From NCBI RefSeq assembly GCF_030065675.1, contig NZ_JASJDK010000041.1:1-56970 (forward strand): a stretch of 56,970 nucleotides of DNA, read 5' to 3'. The position numbers and the translations under genes are program-made. Below, piece by piece: positions 27,216-36,966 of this stretch (positions within the stretch are counted from its first letter, which is position 1; each line of letters opens with the position of its first letter). The stretch is from Mastigocoleus sp. MO_188.B34 (GTDB lineage: Bacteria > Cyanobacteriota > Cyanobacteriia > Cyanobacteriales > Nostocaceae). Under the pieces are notes generated by a model that saw nothing but the letters and a program-made list of their open reading frames with translations, was not told the DNA's origin and did no database searches.

Positions 27216-28472
27216 ATGAGACTGATGGTTTACTCTCACGATGCTTTTGGTTTAGGGAATATTCGGAGGATGCTGGCTATATGCGAACATCTGCTGAGTG
27301 AGATAAATAATCTTTCAATACTGTTAATATCTGGCTCGCCGATGTTGCAAGGATTTCGCTTACCACCAGGATTAGATTACATTAAACTTCCTTGTCTTAA
27401 TCGTGGTGAAGTTGGCAAAGTTTCGGTGAAGTATTTGGGTACTGATGTTAATGAAACAGTCAAATTAAGGTCGGATTTAATTTTATCTGCAGCGGTTAAC
27501 TTTAAACCCGATCTACTGATGGTGGACAAGAAACCCTACGGGTTAAAAAACGAGTTACAGCAGACTATCCATTATCTCAATAGTTCTCTTCCCCAAACGA
27601 AGTTAGTCCTTTTATTACGTGATATTCTTGATACTCCAGAAAAAACTGTTTTGGAATGGCAAAGCCAATCCTACTATGAAACGGTTGAAAAATTTTATGA
27701 CCGGATTTTAGTTGTAGGAATGCCTGAGGTCTTTGATGTTTGCAGAAAATATCAATTTCCAACAGCAATTGCCCATAAAACTAGTTACTGTGGCTATATT
27801 CGTCGTGAAGCAGGTTCTAAAAGTGCAGAACTGATCCGTCAAGAATTAAAAATATCTGCAGACGAACGTCTTGTTTTAGTTACTCCCGGTGGCGGACAAG
27901 ATGGTTATCATTTAATCGATACCTACTTAGCTGGTTTAGATGTTTTCTCTAAGGAAGAGCAATTTACAATCAAAAGTCTAGTTCTCTGCGGTCCGGAAAT
28001 GTGTGCATCTCGAAGAAAATCTTTATTTGAGAAGGCAGATAATCATCCACAGGTGGAAATGCGAGAGTTTACAGATGATTTGATGAGTTATATGACCGCT
28101 GCAGATGCAGTAGTTGGAATGGGTGGATATAACACAGTCTGTGAGATTCTTTCGGCGAGAAAACCTGCAACTATCGTACCTAGGTTTAAGCCTTCTAAAG
28201 AGCAATTAATGCGTGCAGCGAGAATCAGTCGGTTAGGGTTATGCAAAATGATTCATCCACAGCATTTAACCCCTGACGCCCTGGCAAATTCCTTATTGAG
28301 TCAGCTATCATTTGACCAACTTACTCCTAAAATTCAACTCGATCTTAATGCACTTCCAAGAATTTCCCATTATATTGGTCAGCTGTTATCTTTGAAAGTA
28401 GAACAAAGTAAAGTTTTTTACATAAGTTCTCCCCATTCAGAATCATCCAATTTAGTTGCCGCATTACAGTAA
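27216..28472 (+). CDS. Predicted glycosyltransferase, GT28-like (first of two)
   Basis: A 418-residue protein of the MurG/GT28-like COG4671 type. The N-terminal Rossmann half begins MRLMVYSHDAFGLGNIRRM, where GLGNIRR replaces the usual glycine-rich G(L/H)G loop. The C-terminal half has LVTPGGGQDG (about residues 224-233), then ADAVVGMGGYNTVCEILSARKPATIVPR, the nucleotide-sugar-binding GGYNT-E pattern of the GT-B fold. No membrane segment. The ATG at 27216 follows a GAGGAAAATCGAA stretch. It opens a co-directional run of glycosyltransferase, ABC exporter and phosphatase genes, so it probably adds a sugar to a lipid or peptide later exported. Donor and acceptor are unknown. Confidence 0.85.
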   Translation: MRLMVYSHDAFGLGNIRRMLAICEHLLSEINNLSILLISGSPMLQGFRLPPGLDYIKLPCLNRGEVGKVSVKYLGTDVNETVKLRSDLILSAAVNFKPDLLMVDKKPYGLKNELQQTIHYLNSSLPQTKLVLLLRDILDTPEKTVLEWQSQSYYETVEKFYDRILVVGMPEVFDVCRKYQFPTAIAHKTSYCGYIRREAGSKSAELIRQELKISADERLVLVTPGGGQDGYHLIDTYLAGLDVFSKEEQFTIKSLVLCGPEMCASRRKSLFEKADNHPQVEMREFTDDLMSYMTAADAVVGMGGYNTVCEILSARKPATIVPRFKPSKEQLMRAARISRLGLCKMIHPQHLTPDALANSLLSQLSFDQLTPKIQLDLNALPRISHYIGQLLSLKVEQSKVFYISSPHSESSNLVAALQ

Positions 28473-28553
28473 GCAGTTTTAATAATCTGTACTTAAATAA
28501 CCTTCATCTACATATACCAACCAATTTTAATATTTATTCGGGAACTAATTATT

Positions 28554-29771
28554 ATGAAAAAAATTATGTTTTATTGTCAGTACTTGACAGGAATGGGGCA
28601 TTTAGTTAGAAGTACAGAAATTGTAAAGAGTTTAGCAGAAAGATTTCAAGTCTACTTTATTAATGGTGGTCCGATTGTAGAAGGTTTTGAAATTCCTAAA
28701 AATGTCAAATCAATTTTTCTGCCATCTCTTTGGTTGGAGAAAGGTAAATTTCAAATATCTGAGGGCTGTCAGAGTGTTGAACAAGTCAAAGAAATTAGAA
28801 ATAATCAGTTGATAACTGCTTTTGACCGAATCCAACCTGATTGTTTAATTACAGAATTTTTCCCCTTTGGCAGACATAAGTTATTCTTTGAATTACTTCC
28901 CTTGCTAGAACATGTAAAATCTTCATCTCCTGAAACAAAAATTGTATCTAGCATTAGAGATGTAATTGGTAGAAAAACTCTCAATGAAGAATCAGATATC
29001 ATTTGTAAACTCATCAACCAATATTTTGATTTGATTCTTTGCCATTCCGATCCAAGTTTTCAAACATTTACAGATAATTTTCCCAGACATCAAGAACTTA
29101 GATGCGAAGTTAAATATACTGGGTTTGTAGCTCAATCATTGGAAGAAAACTTACAAAAATCCCAGCAGCTAGATATAGATGTTGATAAGCCTTTTATTGT
29201 TGCTAGTGTTGGTGGTGGACGATTAGGCTATGGATTATTAGAAACAATTGTCGAAAGCGGTAAAATTTTAGCACATAAGATTCCTCATAATATTCACATA
29301 TTTACTGGTCCTTTTATGCCAGATAGTCAATTTTTAAGTTTACAAAAAGCTGCTGCTAATCAAAAAAATATTAAGTTAAAAAAATACACTTCCCAGTTAG
29401 CTGAATATATGAAAAAAGCAGAACTTTCTATTAGTTTAACTGGTTATAATACTACTATGAATATTCTCAGAACAGGTGTTCGTTCCATTGTGGCACCTAT
29501 CGGACATTACAGCCAAGATAACGAACAACTAATTAGGACGAAGAAGTTAGAGAAGCTAGGGATTGTACAAGTTGTAGATCCGAATTCTTTAAAAGCAAAC
29601 CACCTCGCAGCAAAAATTATTGAATCTCTCAATCACAAACAAATCGAAAATTATACCAACTTATTTGATTTGGAAGGTGCACAAAAAACTCTGAATATCC
29701 TGGAACAATTTTTGGGAGTTAGTCAAGCCTCAATAATTAAGAATTATCAACCTTCAATGATCAAATATTAA
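28554..29771 (+). CDS. Predicted glycosyltransferase, GT28-like (second of two)
   Basis: A 405-residue GT-B-fold protein related to the upstream gene. It starts KKIMFYCQYLTGMGHLVRS, with the glycine loop TGMGHLVRS typical of GT28-like enzymes, has VASVGGGRLGYGLL at about residues 211-224 and AELSISLTGYNTTMNILRTG in the C-terminal half, matching the GGYNT region of the first copy. It is 81 bp downstream of that gene and 73 bp before the ABC exporter. The two enzymes share order and length but little exact sequence, so they may use different acceptors in sequence. Confidence 0.85.
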   Translation: MKKIMFYCQYLTGMGHLVRSTEIVKSLAERFQVYFINGGPIVEGFEIPKNVKSIFLPSLWLEKGKFQISEGCQSVEQVKEIRNNQLITAFDRIQPDCLITEFFPFGRHKLFFELLPLLEHVKSSSPETKIVSSIRDVIGRKTLNEESDIICKLINQYFDLILCHSDPSFQTFTDNFPRHQELRCEVKYTGFVAQSLEENLQKSQQLDIDVDKPFIVASVGGGRLGYGLLETIVESGKILAHKIPHNIHIFTGPFMPDSQFLSLQKAAANQKNIKLKKYTSQLAEYMKKAELSISLTGYNTTMNILRTGVRSIVAPIGHYSQDNEQLIRTKKLEKLGIVQVVDPNSLKANHLAAKIIESLNHKQIENYTNLFDLEGAQKTLNILEQFLGVSQASIIKNYQPSMIKY

Positions 29772-29844
29772 TTTTTTATTTTGATATATCTTATGAAACA
29801 TCAAATCCCTCTAACTTTGCGAAAAAACAATTGACATAAATCAA

Positions 29845-31701
29845 ATGAAAAATCGACGCAAACAAAAAACAACTAAGGGAGTTATCTCCGGAATTTTCAA
29901 AATATTACGAAAATTGTCTCCCTATCTTCGCAAACACAAAATTCCGATCGCACTTTCATTTCTAGCGCTGTTATTTGAATCGGGATTGCAGTTATTAGAA
30001 CCTTGGCCTCTTAAATATGTATTTGACCATATTCTGATACCAGCACATAATAATTCTCCAGGAGCTGCAGGGGCTTTTGGGATGCCGACGATGGTATTGC
30101 TCGGTCTTTTGACTGCAGGTATTGTGGGAATCGCAGGTTTGTCCAGTATGGCATCTTATCTCAGCACCTACGGTATTTCAATGGTTGTGGTGCAAATCCT
30201 ATCGGAAGTACGGGGTAAACTTTTCTCTCACCTACAGCGCTTGTCTCTTTCTTTTCACCAGCAATTTAAGAGTGGAGACTTGATTACTCGGGTGACAACC
30301 GATATGGACAAAATGCGGAATGTCGCCATTAGCAATGCTTTACCCTTAGTAACAAATTTGATATTCCTTTTGGGTATGTCCATAGTAATGTTTTGGCTTA
30401 ATTGGGAGCTTGCATTACTAGCGATGGCAATTTTCCCTTTGTTTATAATTTTGAATGCCCACCTACTAATAAGAATTCGGAGTTTTTCTAGTCAACATCG
30501 CCAATCTGAAGGGGTTTTAGCTTCTACAACTGGCGAGACGATGGGTGCGATTAAGGTCATACAGGCGCTATCTTTGCATGATCGCCAACAGAGTATCTTT
30601 GTTGAGCAAAACAAGAAAAGTTTAGAGGAAGTTATTCAGTCTTTAAGACTTTCCGCTGCGTTACAACGAACCGTCAAGGTATTAATGGCTTTAATCGTCG
30701 CTGTAGTTTTATGGCGCGGTTCCCAAGTAGTACAACACCAAGAATTAACTCCAGGGGAACTTTTAGTATTTATCACTTACTTGAAGAATGCTTTCCAACC
30801 CATACGCAAACTATCCAACCAAATCCGCCAAATCACTAAGGCTGTAGCTTCGGGAGAACGGGTAATCGAACTATTGGAATACGAACCAAATGTGCGAGAT
30901 TTACCAAATTCCAAAAAAGCTCATCCTTTCTTTGGTGCGGTACGTTTTGAAAATGTCAGCTTTGGTTACGATCCAGAGCGAACCTTATTAAAAAACATTA
31001 ACTTCTCGGTACAACCGGGTCAAACATTAGCGTTAGTTGGACCCTCTGGTAATGGTAAATCAACTTTACTTAGCTTAATTCTTCGTCTTTATGACCCCCA
31101 AGAAGGTCGAATTTTAATTGACGGTCAGGATATTCGTGAGTATAAATTGGACTCATTGCGCCAACAAATCAGTATAGTTTTGCAAGAAAGTGTTTTATTT
31201 GCAGCTAGTGTCCGAGAAAACATTGCTTGCGGTAAGATTGGTGCTTCCAATAAAGAGGTAGAAAAAGCTGCTCGGTTAGCAAATGCCCATGAGTTTATCA
31301 TGAAGTTACCCCAAGGATATGACACAGTTTTGGGAGAACGCGGTGCAACATTATCAGGTGGTCAAAGACAGCGAATTGCTATTGCTCGGGCGGCTATTCG
31401 TAAGGCACCAATTGTGATTCTTGACGAGCCAACAACCGGTTTGGACAGCGCTAGCGAGCATAGTGTAAATTCTGCTCTCAAACAAATAACCCAAGACCAA
31501 ACAACTTTCATGATTTCCCACAACCTCAGAGCAACTCAAGATGCAGATTTAATTCTCTATGTTGAAAGCGGGACCGTACGGGAAAAAGGTACTCATGAAG
31601 AACTAATGCGCTTGGGTGGTTGCTATGCAACTTTGTATCGGCTGCAAAACATTGTGAGTGAGGATAAATACAGAGGAGATACTTATGCCTTCGGAAATTA
31701 A
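29845..31701 (+). CDS. MsbA-type ABC transporter (permease fused to ATPase)
   Basis: A 618-residue half-transporter exporter that would work as a homodimer. The permease domain spans about residues 25-330 with six hydrophobic helices (IALSFLALLFESGLQ, MVLLGLLTAGIVGIAG, LVTNLIFLLGMSIVMFW and others). The ATPase domain spans about 365-605, with Walker A GPSGNGKST, signature LSGGQRQRIAIARA, Walker B IVILDEPTTGLD and the switch His in MISHNLRAT. It sits between two glycosyltransferases and a phosphatase and overlaps the next gene by 17 bp, which suggests coupling. Export of a glycolipid or glycosylated product across the cytoplasmic membrane is the likely role. Confidence 0.92.
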   Translation: MKNRRKQKTTKGVISGIFKILRKLSPYLRKHKIPIALSFLALLFESGLQLLEPWPLKYVFDHILIPAHNNSPGAAGAFGMPTMVLLGLLTAGIVGIAGLSSMASYLSTYGISMVVVQILSEVRGKLFSHLQRLSLSFHQQFKSGDLITRVTTDMDKMRNVAISNALPLVTNLIFLLGMSIVMFWLNWELALLAMAIFPLFIILNAHLLIRIRSFSSQHRQSEGVLASTTGETMGAIKVIQALSLHDRQQSIFVEQNKKSLEEVIQSLRLSAALQRTVKVLMALIVAVVLWRGSQVVQHQELTPGELLVFITYLKNAFQPIRKLSNQIRQITKAVASGERVIELLEYEPNVRDLPNSKKAHPFFGAVRFENVSFGYDPERTLLKNINFSVQPGQTLALVGPSGNGKSTLLSLILRLYDPQEGRILIDGQDIREYKLDSLRQQISIVLQESVLFAASVRENIACGKIGASNKEVEKAARLANAHEFIMKLPQGYDTVLGERGATLSGGQRQRIAIARAAIRKAPIVILDEPTTGLDSASEHSVNSALKQITQDQTTFMISHNLRATQDADLILYVESGTVREKGTHEELMRLGGCYATLYRLQNIVSEDKYRGDTYAFGN

Positions 31702-32905
31702 GGAAGATTCCAAGACTCGAATAATACTTTTACGTCATGGAGAAAGTACTTATAATCGGCTTGAATTATACCAAGGCAGTTGTAATGATTCTGTATTAAC
31801 AACTAATGGGATTCTTGATGCTCAACACACTGGAATTTATTTGGCAGAATTAGGATTAAACAACAAAAATTTGGATCTAATCTATTCCAGTTCCTTAAGG
31901 CGATCTTATGATACAGCCCAAGAGATAGCGCAAGCAATCGCTAATACTTTTGAGCCGAAAATTATTCATACCAGCGATTTACTTTGGGAAACAGATTTAC
32001 CGCAATGGCGAGGTTTAGGGATTAAGTATGTACGGAAAAATTTTCCCGAAGAATATCATACATGGAAGCATAGTCCCCAGGATTTTTTCATGGAATCTAT
32101 CGAAGGAGTAGATAATGAAGTAGATAGTGTTTCTCGTTTTTATCCCCTGATCGATCTCTACAGCAAGATTCGCTTATTTTGGCAAGATTTACTACGGAAT
32201 CATTTTGGTCAAACTATTTTAGTTATAGCCCATGGAGGTAGTAACCGAGCTTTAATTAGTATAGCACTGGGAATCGAACCCAAACGCTATCATTGCATTC
32301 AACAATCAAATTGCGGCATTAGTGTATTGCAATTTAGCGATAATTCTTTGGGGTCAGGACGACTCGAAGCAATGAACCTAAATTCTCATATGGGTTATAC
32401 TATGCCTAAACTTCAAGAGGGTGCTGGAGGTATACGTTTATTATTAGTATCTCCCGAAAACAATTTAGTTAAGAAACATAAATTAATTTCATGTTTGAGA
32501 GATGTTATTTTAGATTTTAGTATTTTAGAAGAAAGTAATAATTGTTTTGAGACTGGACGAAAGATTTTAAAATATCATCCAGCCACATCACAAATCTCGG
32601 CAAATTCTCCAAAATTTCTGCAATATTATACAAATATAATTAAGAAAAGACTTCAAATCAGCACAGAAAACAAGTTATCTAACGGGCTAGTTGTAGCTGA
32701 ATTAGAAACTATTAAGAAACTCATAGGTAATATCTTGGGAATGAGTTGCCAAAATTTAGAAAAATTAAATCTACAACCAGGAACAATCAGCGCAATTCAC
32801 TACCCCAGTGTTGAGCTTCCTCCAGTTTTACAAGCAATGAATACGTCAGAATCAGAAAAATATTTAATCTATAAACCTGAATTTGCTCAAAGTTATCTGT
32901 TTTAA
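31685..32905 (+). CDS. Histidine phosphatase family protein with degenerate second domain
   Basis: A 406-residue protein. The N-terminal domain is a phosphoglycerate-mutase-like phosphatase: catalytic IILLRHGESTYNRL (RHG near residue 15), YSSSLRRSYDTAQEIA, and the second catalytic His in LVIAHGGSNRALI. The last 180 residues look like a second copy that has lost the RHG motif, ending LQPGTISAIHYPSVELPPVL and QAMN, a pattern usual at the end of this fold. The ATG at 31685 has AGAGGAG upstream and overlaps the ABC gene; upstream in-frame ATG 31658 is less likely. Perhaps it dephosphorylates a sugar-phosphate or lipid-phosphate in the cluster pathway; the substrate is unknown. Confidence 0.85.
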   Translation: MPSEIKEDSKTRIILLRHGESTYNRLELYQGSCNDSVLTTNGILDAQHTGIYLAELGLNNKNLDLIYSSSLRRSYDTAQEIAQAIANTFEPKIIHTSDLLWETDLPQWRGLGIKYVRKNFPEEYHTWKHSPQDFFMESIEGVDNEVDSVSRFYPLIDLYSKIRLFWQDLLRNHFGQTILVIAHGGSNRALISIALGIEPKRYHCIQQSNCGISVLQFSDNSLGSGRLEAMNLNSHMGYTMPKLQEGAGGIRLLLVSPENNLVKKHKLISCLRDVILDFSILEESNNCFETGRKILKYHPATSQISANSPKFLQYYTNIIKKRLQISTENKLSNGLVVAELETIKKLIGNILGMSCQNLEKLNLQPGTISAIHYPSVELPPVLQAMNTSESEKYLIYKPEFAQSYLF

Positions 32906-33155
32906 ATTTTTCTGAGCCAAAGTGTGATTTTTCTCATCTAAAATTTTAATTAAAGCACTTTTTATCCAAACCTATTTTTTACCCAAATCTGTTTTTAATT
33001 AACACCCTAGAAGATAAATAAAACAAATTTAAATCATTTTACCCTTGATAAAATATTAATAATTTGAAAATTTTCCCTATTACCTGTTTCCTTGTACAAA
33101 CAAATTTTAATAAAACTGAAGCATTGATGTTACAAGATTTGTGATAAAACAAACT

Positions 33156-34445
33156 ATGAAAATAGCGTTTTTAGTGTGGCGTTTCCCAGTTATTTCAGAA
33201 GCATTTATCTTAAATCAAATTACAGGATTAATCGACCGAGGACATGAAGTTCATATCCATGCAGTGAACGGTCCTCCTGTTAATATGCCTAAAGTACATC
33301 CAGCAGTTGAAAAATATCGCCTGATGGAACGTACTTATTATCCTCCAACCCGACCTGATAACTATCTATGGCGATTGCTTAAAGGTCTGGGATTGATTTT
33401 TTATAATCTTCAACGAGGTTCTTTAGACTGCTTAAAATTATTGAATTTTTTTAGATACGGTCACCAAATTACCTCCTTAAAAGCATTATACAGATCGATC
33501 CCCCTACTTAGCGATCGCTCATATGATATTATTCACTGTCAGTTTGGCACAATTGGACATGTGGCATTAAAGTTTCGTCAAACTGGCATACTTAGTGGTA
33601 AAATTATCACTACTTTTCGTGGAATTGATATTAGCCGACATATTCAAGAACAGGGAGAAGACGTTTATGACGAACTCTTTGTTGAGGGAGACTTCTTCTT
33701 TGCTAATTGTAATTTTTTCCGTGATCGCGCCGTAAAACTTGGTTGCGACCCAAAAAAAATAGTCGTTCACGGTTCGGGAATTGATTGCTCTAAATTTGCT
33801 TTCAAATCTCGCTTCTTTCCCAACGATGGGAAAATTAGAATTGCGACTACAGGTCGTCTGGTTGAAAAAAAAGGTATAGAATATGCTATTCGTGCAGTAG
33901 CAAAAATAGTTTACATTTATCCCAATCTTGAATATAACATCATTGGTGATGGCGAATTAATGAATAATTTCCAACAACTCATCGCAGAACTGGAAGTTTG
34001 TGACACCATAAAGTTACTTGGTTGGAAAGATTCCTCAGAAATCGCTAACATTTTGGATCGCAGCCACATTTTTATTGCTCCCAGCGTTACTGCTGCTGAT
34101 GGAAATCAAGATGCACCCGTAAATACTTTAAAAGAAGCCATGGCGATGGGTTTACCCGTCATTAGTACTTTCCACGGTGGTATTCCCGAATTAGTAGAAG
34201 ATGAGATTTCTGGTTTTCTCGTTCCCGAACGCAATTCTGATGCTATAGCGGAAAAAATACAGATACTTATAGAAAACCCACAATTATGGGAAAAAATGGG
34301 AAAAAATGGTCGAAAGCAGGTAGAGGAAAAATATGACATGAATAAACTCAATGGTGAGTTAGTCTCTGTCTACGAGCAACTTTTAGAATCTCAAGTTTAT
34401 CAACTAGATTCCTCTACGAAAATGATTGTAGCTAATAATACTTGA
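33156..34445 (+). CDS. GT4 glycosyltransferase (WcaL-like)
   Basis: A 429-residue glycosyltransferase of family GT4, close to the colanic-acid WcaL type: the start FLVWRFPVISEAFILNQITG and DRGHEVHIHA are diagnostic. The C-terminal half has IRIATTGRLVEKKGIEYAIRA, then APSVTAADGNQDAPVNTLKE with the ExxxxxGxP catalytic-type pattern (KEAMAMGLPVISTFHGGIPELVED). The GTG at 33141 could start five residues earlier, but ATG 33156 (MKIAFLVWRF) is preferred. It lies 250 bp after the phosphatase gene, the largest gap in the run, so it may have its own promoter. It is followed by an IS66 relic. Confidence 0.9.
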   Translation: MKIAFLVWRFPVISEAFILNQITGLIDRGHEVHIHAVNGPPVNMPKVHPAVEKYRLMERTYYPPTRPDNYLWRLLKGLGLIFYNLQRGSLDCLKLLNFFRYGHQITSLKALYRSIPLLSDRSYDIIHCQFGTIGHVALKFRQTGILSGKIITTFRGIDISRHIQEQGEDVYDELFVEGDFFFANCNFFRDRAVKLGCDPKKIVVHGSGIDCSKFAFKSRFFPNDGKIRIATTGRLVEKKGIEYAIRAVAKIVYIYPNLEYNIIGDGELMNNFQQLIAELEVCDTIKLLGWKDSSEIANILDRSHIFIAPSVTAADGNQDAPVNTLKEAMAMGLPVISTFHGGIPELVEDEISGFLVPERNSDAIAEKIQILIENPQLWEKMGKNGRKQVEEKYDMNKLNGELVSVYEQLLESQVYQLDSSTKMIVANNT

Positions 34446-34529
34446 ATTACAGTTTTTAATCTTGCTCAATTATTCGAATGCGAACAAAAATAGTTATTAG
34501 AGTGGGTAATTTGTTAATTTTTAACTCTA

Positions 34530-34875
34530 GCTAAGTGCAGCCACTGTGGGGAAGTTTGTGTTCCAGATTGGAGCAATTCGATAATACCAGGGCAAGATTT
34601 AGGACTACGCTTACAAGCATTAATAGGTTGGCTAGGGAATTATGCCCACATGCCATATTCAAAAATCCGTGAGTTAATCAAAGAATTGGGACAGATAGAT
34701 ATTGGAGAAGGTACCTTAGTTGCAAAAAATCTGCATGGTTGCACAAGCAATAAAAAAGCCTGTTGAGGAATTGGAAAATTGGGTTAAAGTCGAACAGCCC
34801 AATATTCATGTAGATCTTAGCGCAGCGTGTCACGATAGTGACAAGACACCTTGGACGGTCAAAGGAGTTAAGGAA
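34530..34875 (+). pseudogene. IS66-family transposase relic
   Basis: Fragments of an IS66 transposase in two frames. The first reads AKCSHCGEVCVPDWSNS then GQDLGLRLQALIGWLGNY, AHMPYSKIRELIKELGQI and GEGTLVA, ending at a stop. A frame change gives AQAIKKPVEELENWVKVEQP and NIHVD, and a further segment reads TPWTVKGVKE. Between HVD and TPW an insertion of about 28 bp contains the palindrome TGTCAC-GATA-GTGACA (34828-34843). No terminal repeats or other IS66 genes were found, so this is a dead remnant. Confidence 0.85.
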
Positions 34876-34890
34876 GTACAAACAAATTAT

Positions 34891-35394
34891 TTATCCTGAA
34901 GTTGCTTTAAAGAACTTATTTAGAATATTGTCGAAAGAACTTTTAATTTGATGCTTGCGATACCATTTTTGAAAAGCAGCTTCGTAATCTTCACCTTTAG
35001 TTTGTAAGCTATTCCAAGCGTCAAGAGCTAATCCCATTCCCCAGAATAAGACAACATATAGCGACCAATCGAAACCACCTCCACCCATTAAATCCACAAC
35101 TATCAAAATTGTATTTACAATTACGTAATTACCCAAGCGTTTTTTGAATCTAGTACGACGTAAAGTATTGAAAGTTTGCCGATGCTGTAATTCTCCTCTT
35201 AAATTTTTCCAATCTCTTTCAGCCAATTTTAGGGATTCAGGAGAAATATCCATCTCCACAGCAATTTCCAAAAGTTGTTGATAAGAAAATTCCTTGTCAT
35301 CATCATCAACTTGACGAGAAATTGCTAAATGCAGAATCTGTTGTACATCTTCTTGGCTATAAGAATGAGCTTGTTTTGATTCAAATTCTGTCAT
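34891..35394 (-). CDS. 2TM domain protein
   Basis: A 167-residue protein. The N-terminal half is helical and acidic (SQEDVQQILHLAISRQVDDDD, then YQQLLEIAVEMDISPESLKLAE), a module common in cyanobacterial membrane proteins. The C-terminal half holds the 2TM domain: GNYVIVNTILIVVDLMGGG and SLYVVLFWGMGLALDAWNSL, two hydrophobic segments separated by a short glycine-rich turn, followed by the characteristic AFQKWYRKHQIK. The family is of unknown function. It runs convergent with the IS66 relic, ending 15 bp past it. Confidence 0.82.
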   Translation of the reverse strand: MTEFESKQAHSYSQEDVQQILHLAISRQVDDDDKEFSYQQLLEIAVEMDISPESLKLAERDWKNLRGELQHRQTFNTLRRTRFKKRLGNYVIVNTILIVVDLMGGGGFDWSLYVVLFWGMGLALDAWNSLQTKGEDYEAAFQKWYRKHQIKSSFDNILNKFFKATSG

Positions 35395-35592
35395 AGTACA
35401 AATCTCTAATATTAATTATTGTTACGGCTGAAGACCTTTCAAATACTACACACCAAACTAACAGCTATCAATATTAATTCAGGATTAATTCAGCTATTTT
35501 TAGAGTAACAAATCTAGCGAAGTTGGGAGTTGACGTACAGCATTAACCATATAGACAATTAGCAAATTTTTACTTTTAATTAACACCTGGAA

Positions 35593-36393
35593 CTACAATC
35601 TTCCAAAAGCGTAAATATCCTTGATCGCACTTACCCAACCATCGGAAACGGATTCAAGAATTTGCCAACCTTTTTCTTTTGTTGCAGTTGTTGGATCTCC
35701 AATTACTCCACTTTTACTTAAGTCGCGGGTTGTCCAAGCAAAAGGTAATTTACCCTCCGGACTCAACAAACTTCCTTCTGGTTGTGCTGGGGGATACTCA
35801 GCAATTGCTTTTTCCATTTTTACCTGTTGTGGTAATAAAGCCAGCATAATACTGGTTTCAGCATCACCAGCATGCATTCCTTCCTTTGCTTCCTTGGAAG
35901 TTAATAATTCTTTGGTAATGTTAGGTACTCTCCAAGTGAAAAATGGAAATACCATCAAATCATCATATTTGACATGTAAATCCCGCGCCGCCATTTGCAT
36001 TACTTGGGGTTGTCCACCATGGGAATTCATTAATACTAATTTTCTAAACCCCGCCCGGTAAAGGTTTTCGCCCACTTCCATAATAATGGCTGTCAGAGTT
36101 GCTGTGCTCAAGGTAATTGTACCGGGAAAATGCCAGTGTTCGTTGGACTTTCCGTAATAAATATTTGGTAAAGCATACGCGGGTATACTAGTATCAAGTT
36201 TTTCTAAAGCTTTTCCCAAAACTCCTGCCCCAATTGCAGCATCAACAATCAATGGTAAATGGGGCCCATGTTGTTCTATTGCTCCTACGGGCTGAATTAT
36301 AACTACATTTTCTTTATCAGGCATTTCTTCTATATCAGTCCAGGAAAGATAAGGGAAAAAACGCTTAGGGGGTATAAAACCATGCATAATCAA
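35593..36393 (-). CDS. Creatininase family amidohydrolase
   Basis: A 266-residue metal-dependent hydrolase. Metal and catalytic motifs of the creatininase fold are present: PVGAIEQHGPHLPLIVDA (Glu, His and Asp ligands), LMNSHGGQP and MHAGDAETSIML. Family members open amide bonds of cyclic or N-formyl compounds (creatinine, F420 and riboflavin precursors such as the archaeal ArfB formamide hydrolase). The actual substrate in cyanobacteria is not known and cannot be read here. The start is ATG 36393, with a second ATG two codons later equally possible. Stands alone. Confidence 0.9.
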   Translation of the reverse strand: MIMHGFIPPKRFFPYLSWTDIEEMPDKENVVIIQPVGAIEQHGPHLPLIVDAAIGAGVLGKALEKLDTSIPAYALPNIYYGKSNEHWHFPGTITLSTATLTAIIMEVGENLYRAGFRKLVLMNSHGGQPQVMQMAARDLHVKYDDLMVFPFFTWRVPNITKELLTSKEAKEGMHAGDAETSIMLALLPQQVKMEKAIAEYPPAQPEGSLLSPEGKLPFAWTTRDLSKSGVIGDPTTATKEKGWQILESVSDGWVSAIKDIYAFGRL

Positions 36394-36966
36394 TAATGAG
36401 GCTAATGAAATTTAGTTAAAAATGATTCTTAAACTAGTCAACTGGACCACAACTGTGCTGATCAACCAAGAAAATAACAGCTAATTGCTGGGAAATTCTT
36501 CATTTTAGTGAGGGGTCGTTGACCTTCATTCGACTAATTCAGCTTCACATAAAGATTTTACCTGCCTTAGAGGGATTAATTATGATATTTGGCATAACAC
36601 TTAAAATAAAATTCGTAATTAGATCGTTTTCGCAAAATTTAAGCTGTGCTTAAGATGCTACAAATATACATGTTTCTTCATATTTATTCATCGTAATTTC
36701 GGGAATGCGATCGCAAGCATTTATAGCAGAATCCAGGAGTTAGGAAATAAGAGTAGAATCTGCTTTAAAAATAAGATTCAGGCTCGTAGCTGTACTTCTA
36801 TACTAATTTGCGAGTCGCTATATACATGTCGGAAATTGATATCTAATTTTTCTAAGGGATTTGAAAAATTTTGTGCTGCAATCTACACGTAAATGAATAC
36901 TTACTAATTATTTAAGAAGAAAAACTTTAAAACTGTTATTTATATCCTAGGAATAGAGGTAAATTT

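Noticed and set aside
36400-36960. Gap of about 570 bp between the creatininase and ROK genes
   Set aside because: Checked for tRNA, hairpins and small ORFs; only an isolated GCGATCGC and AT-rich DNA were seen.
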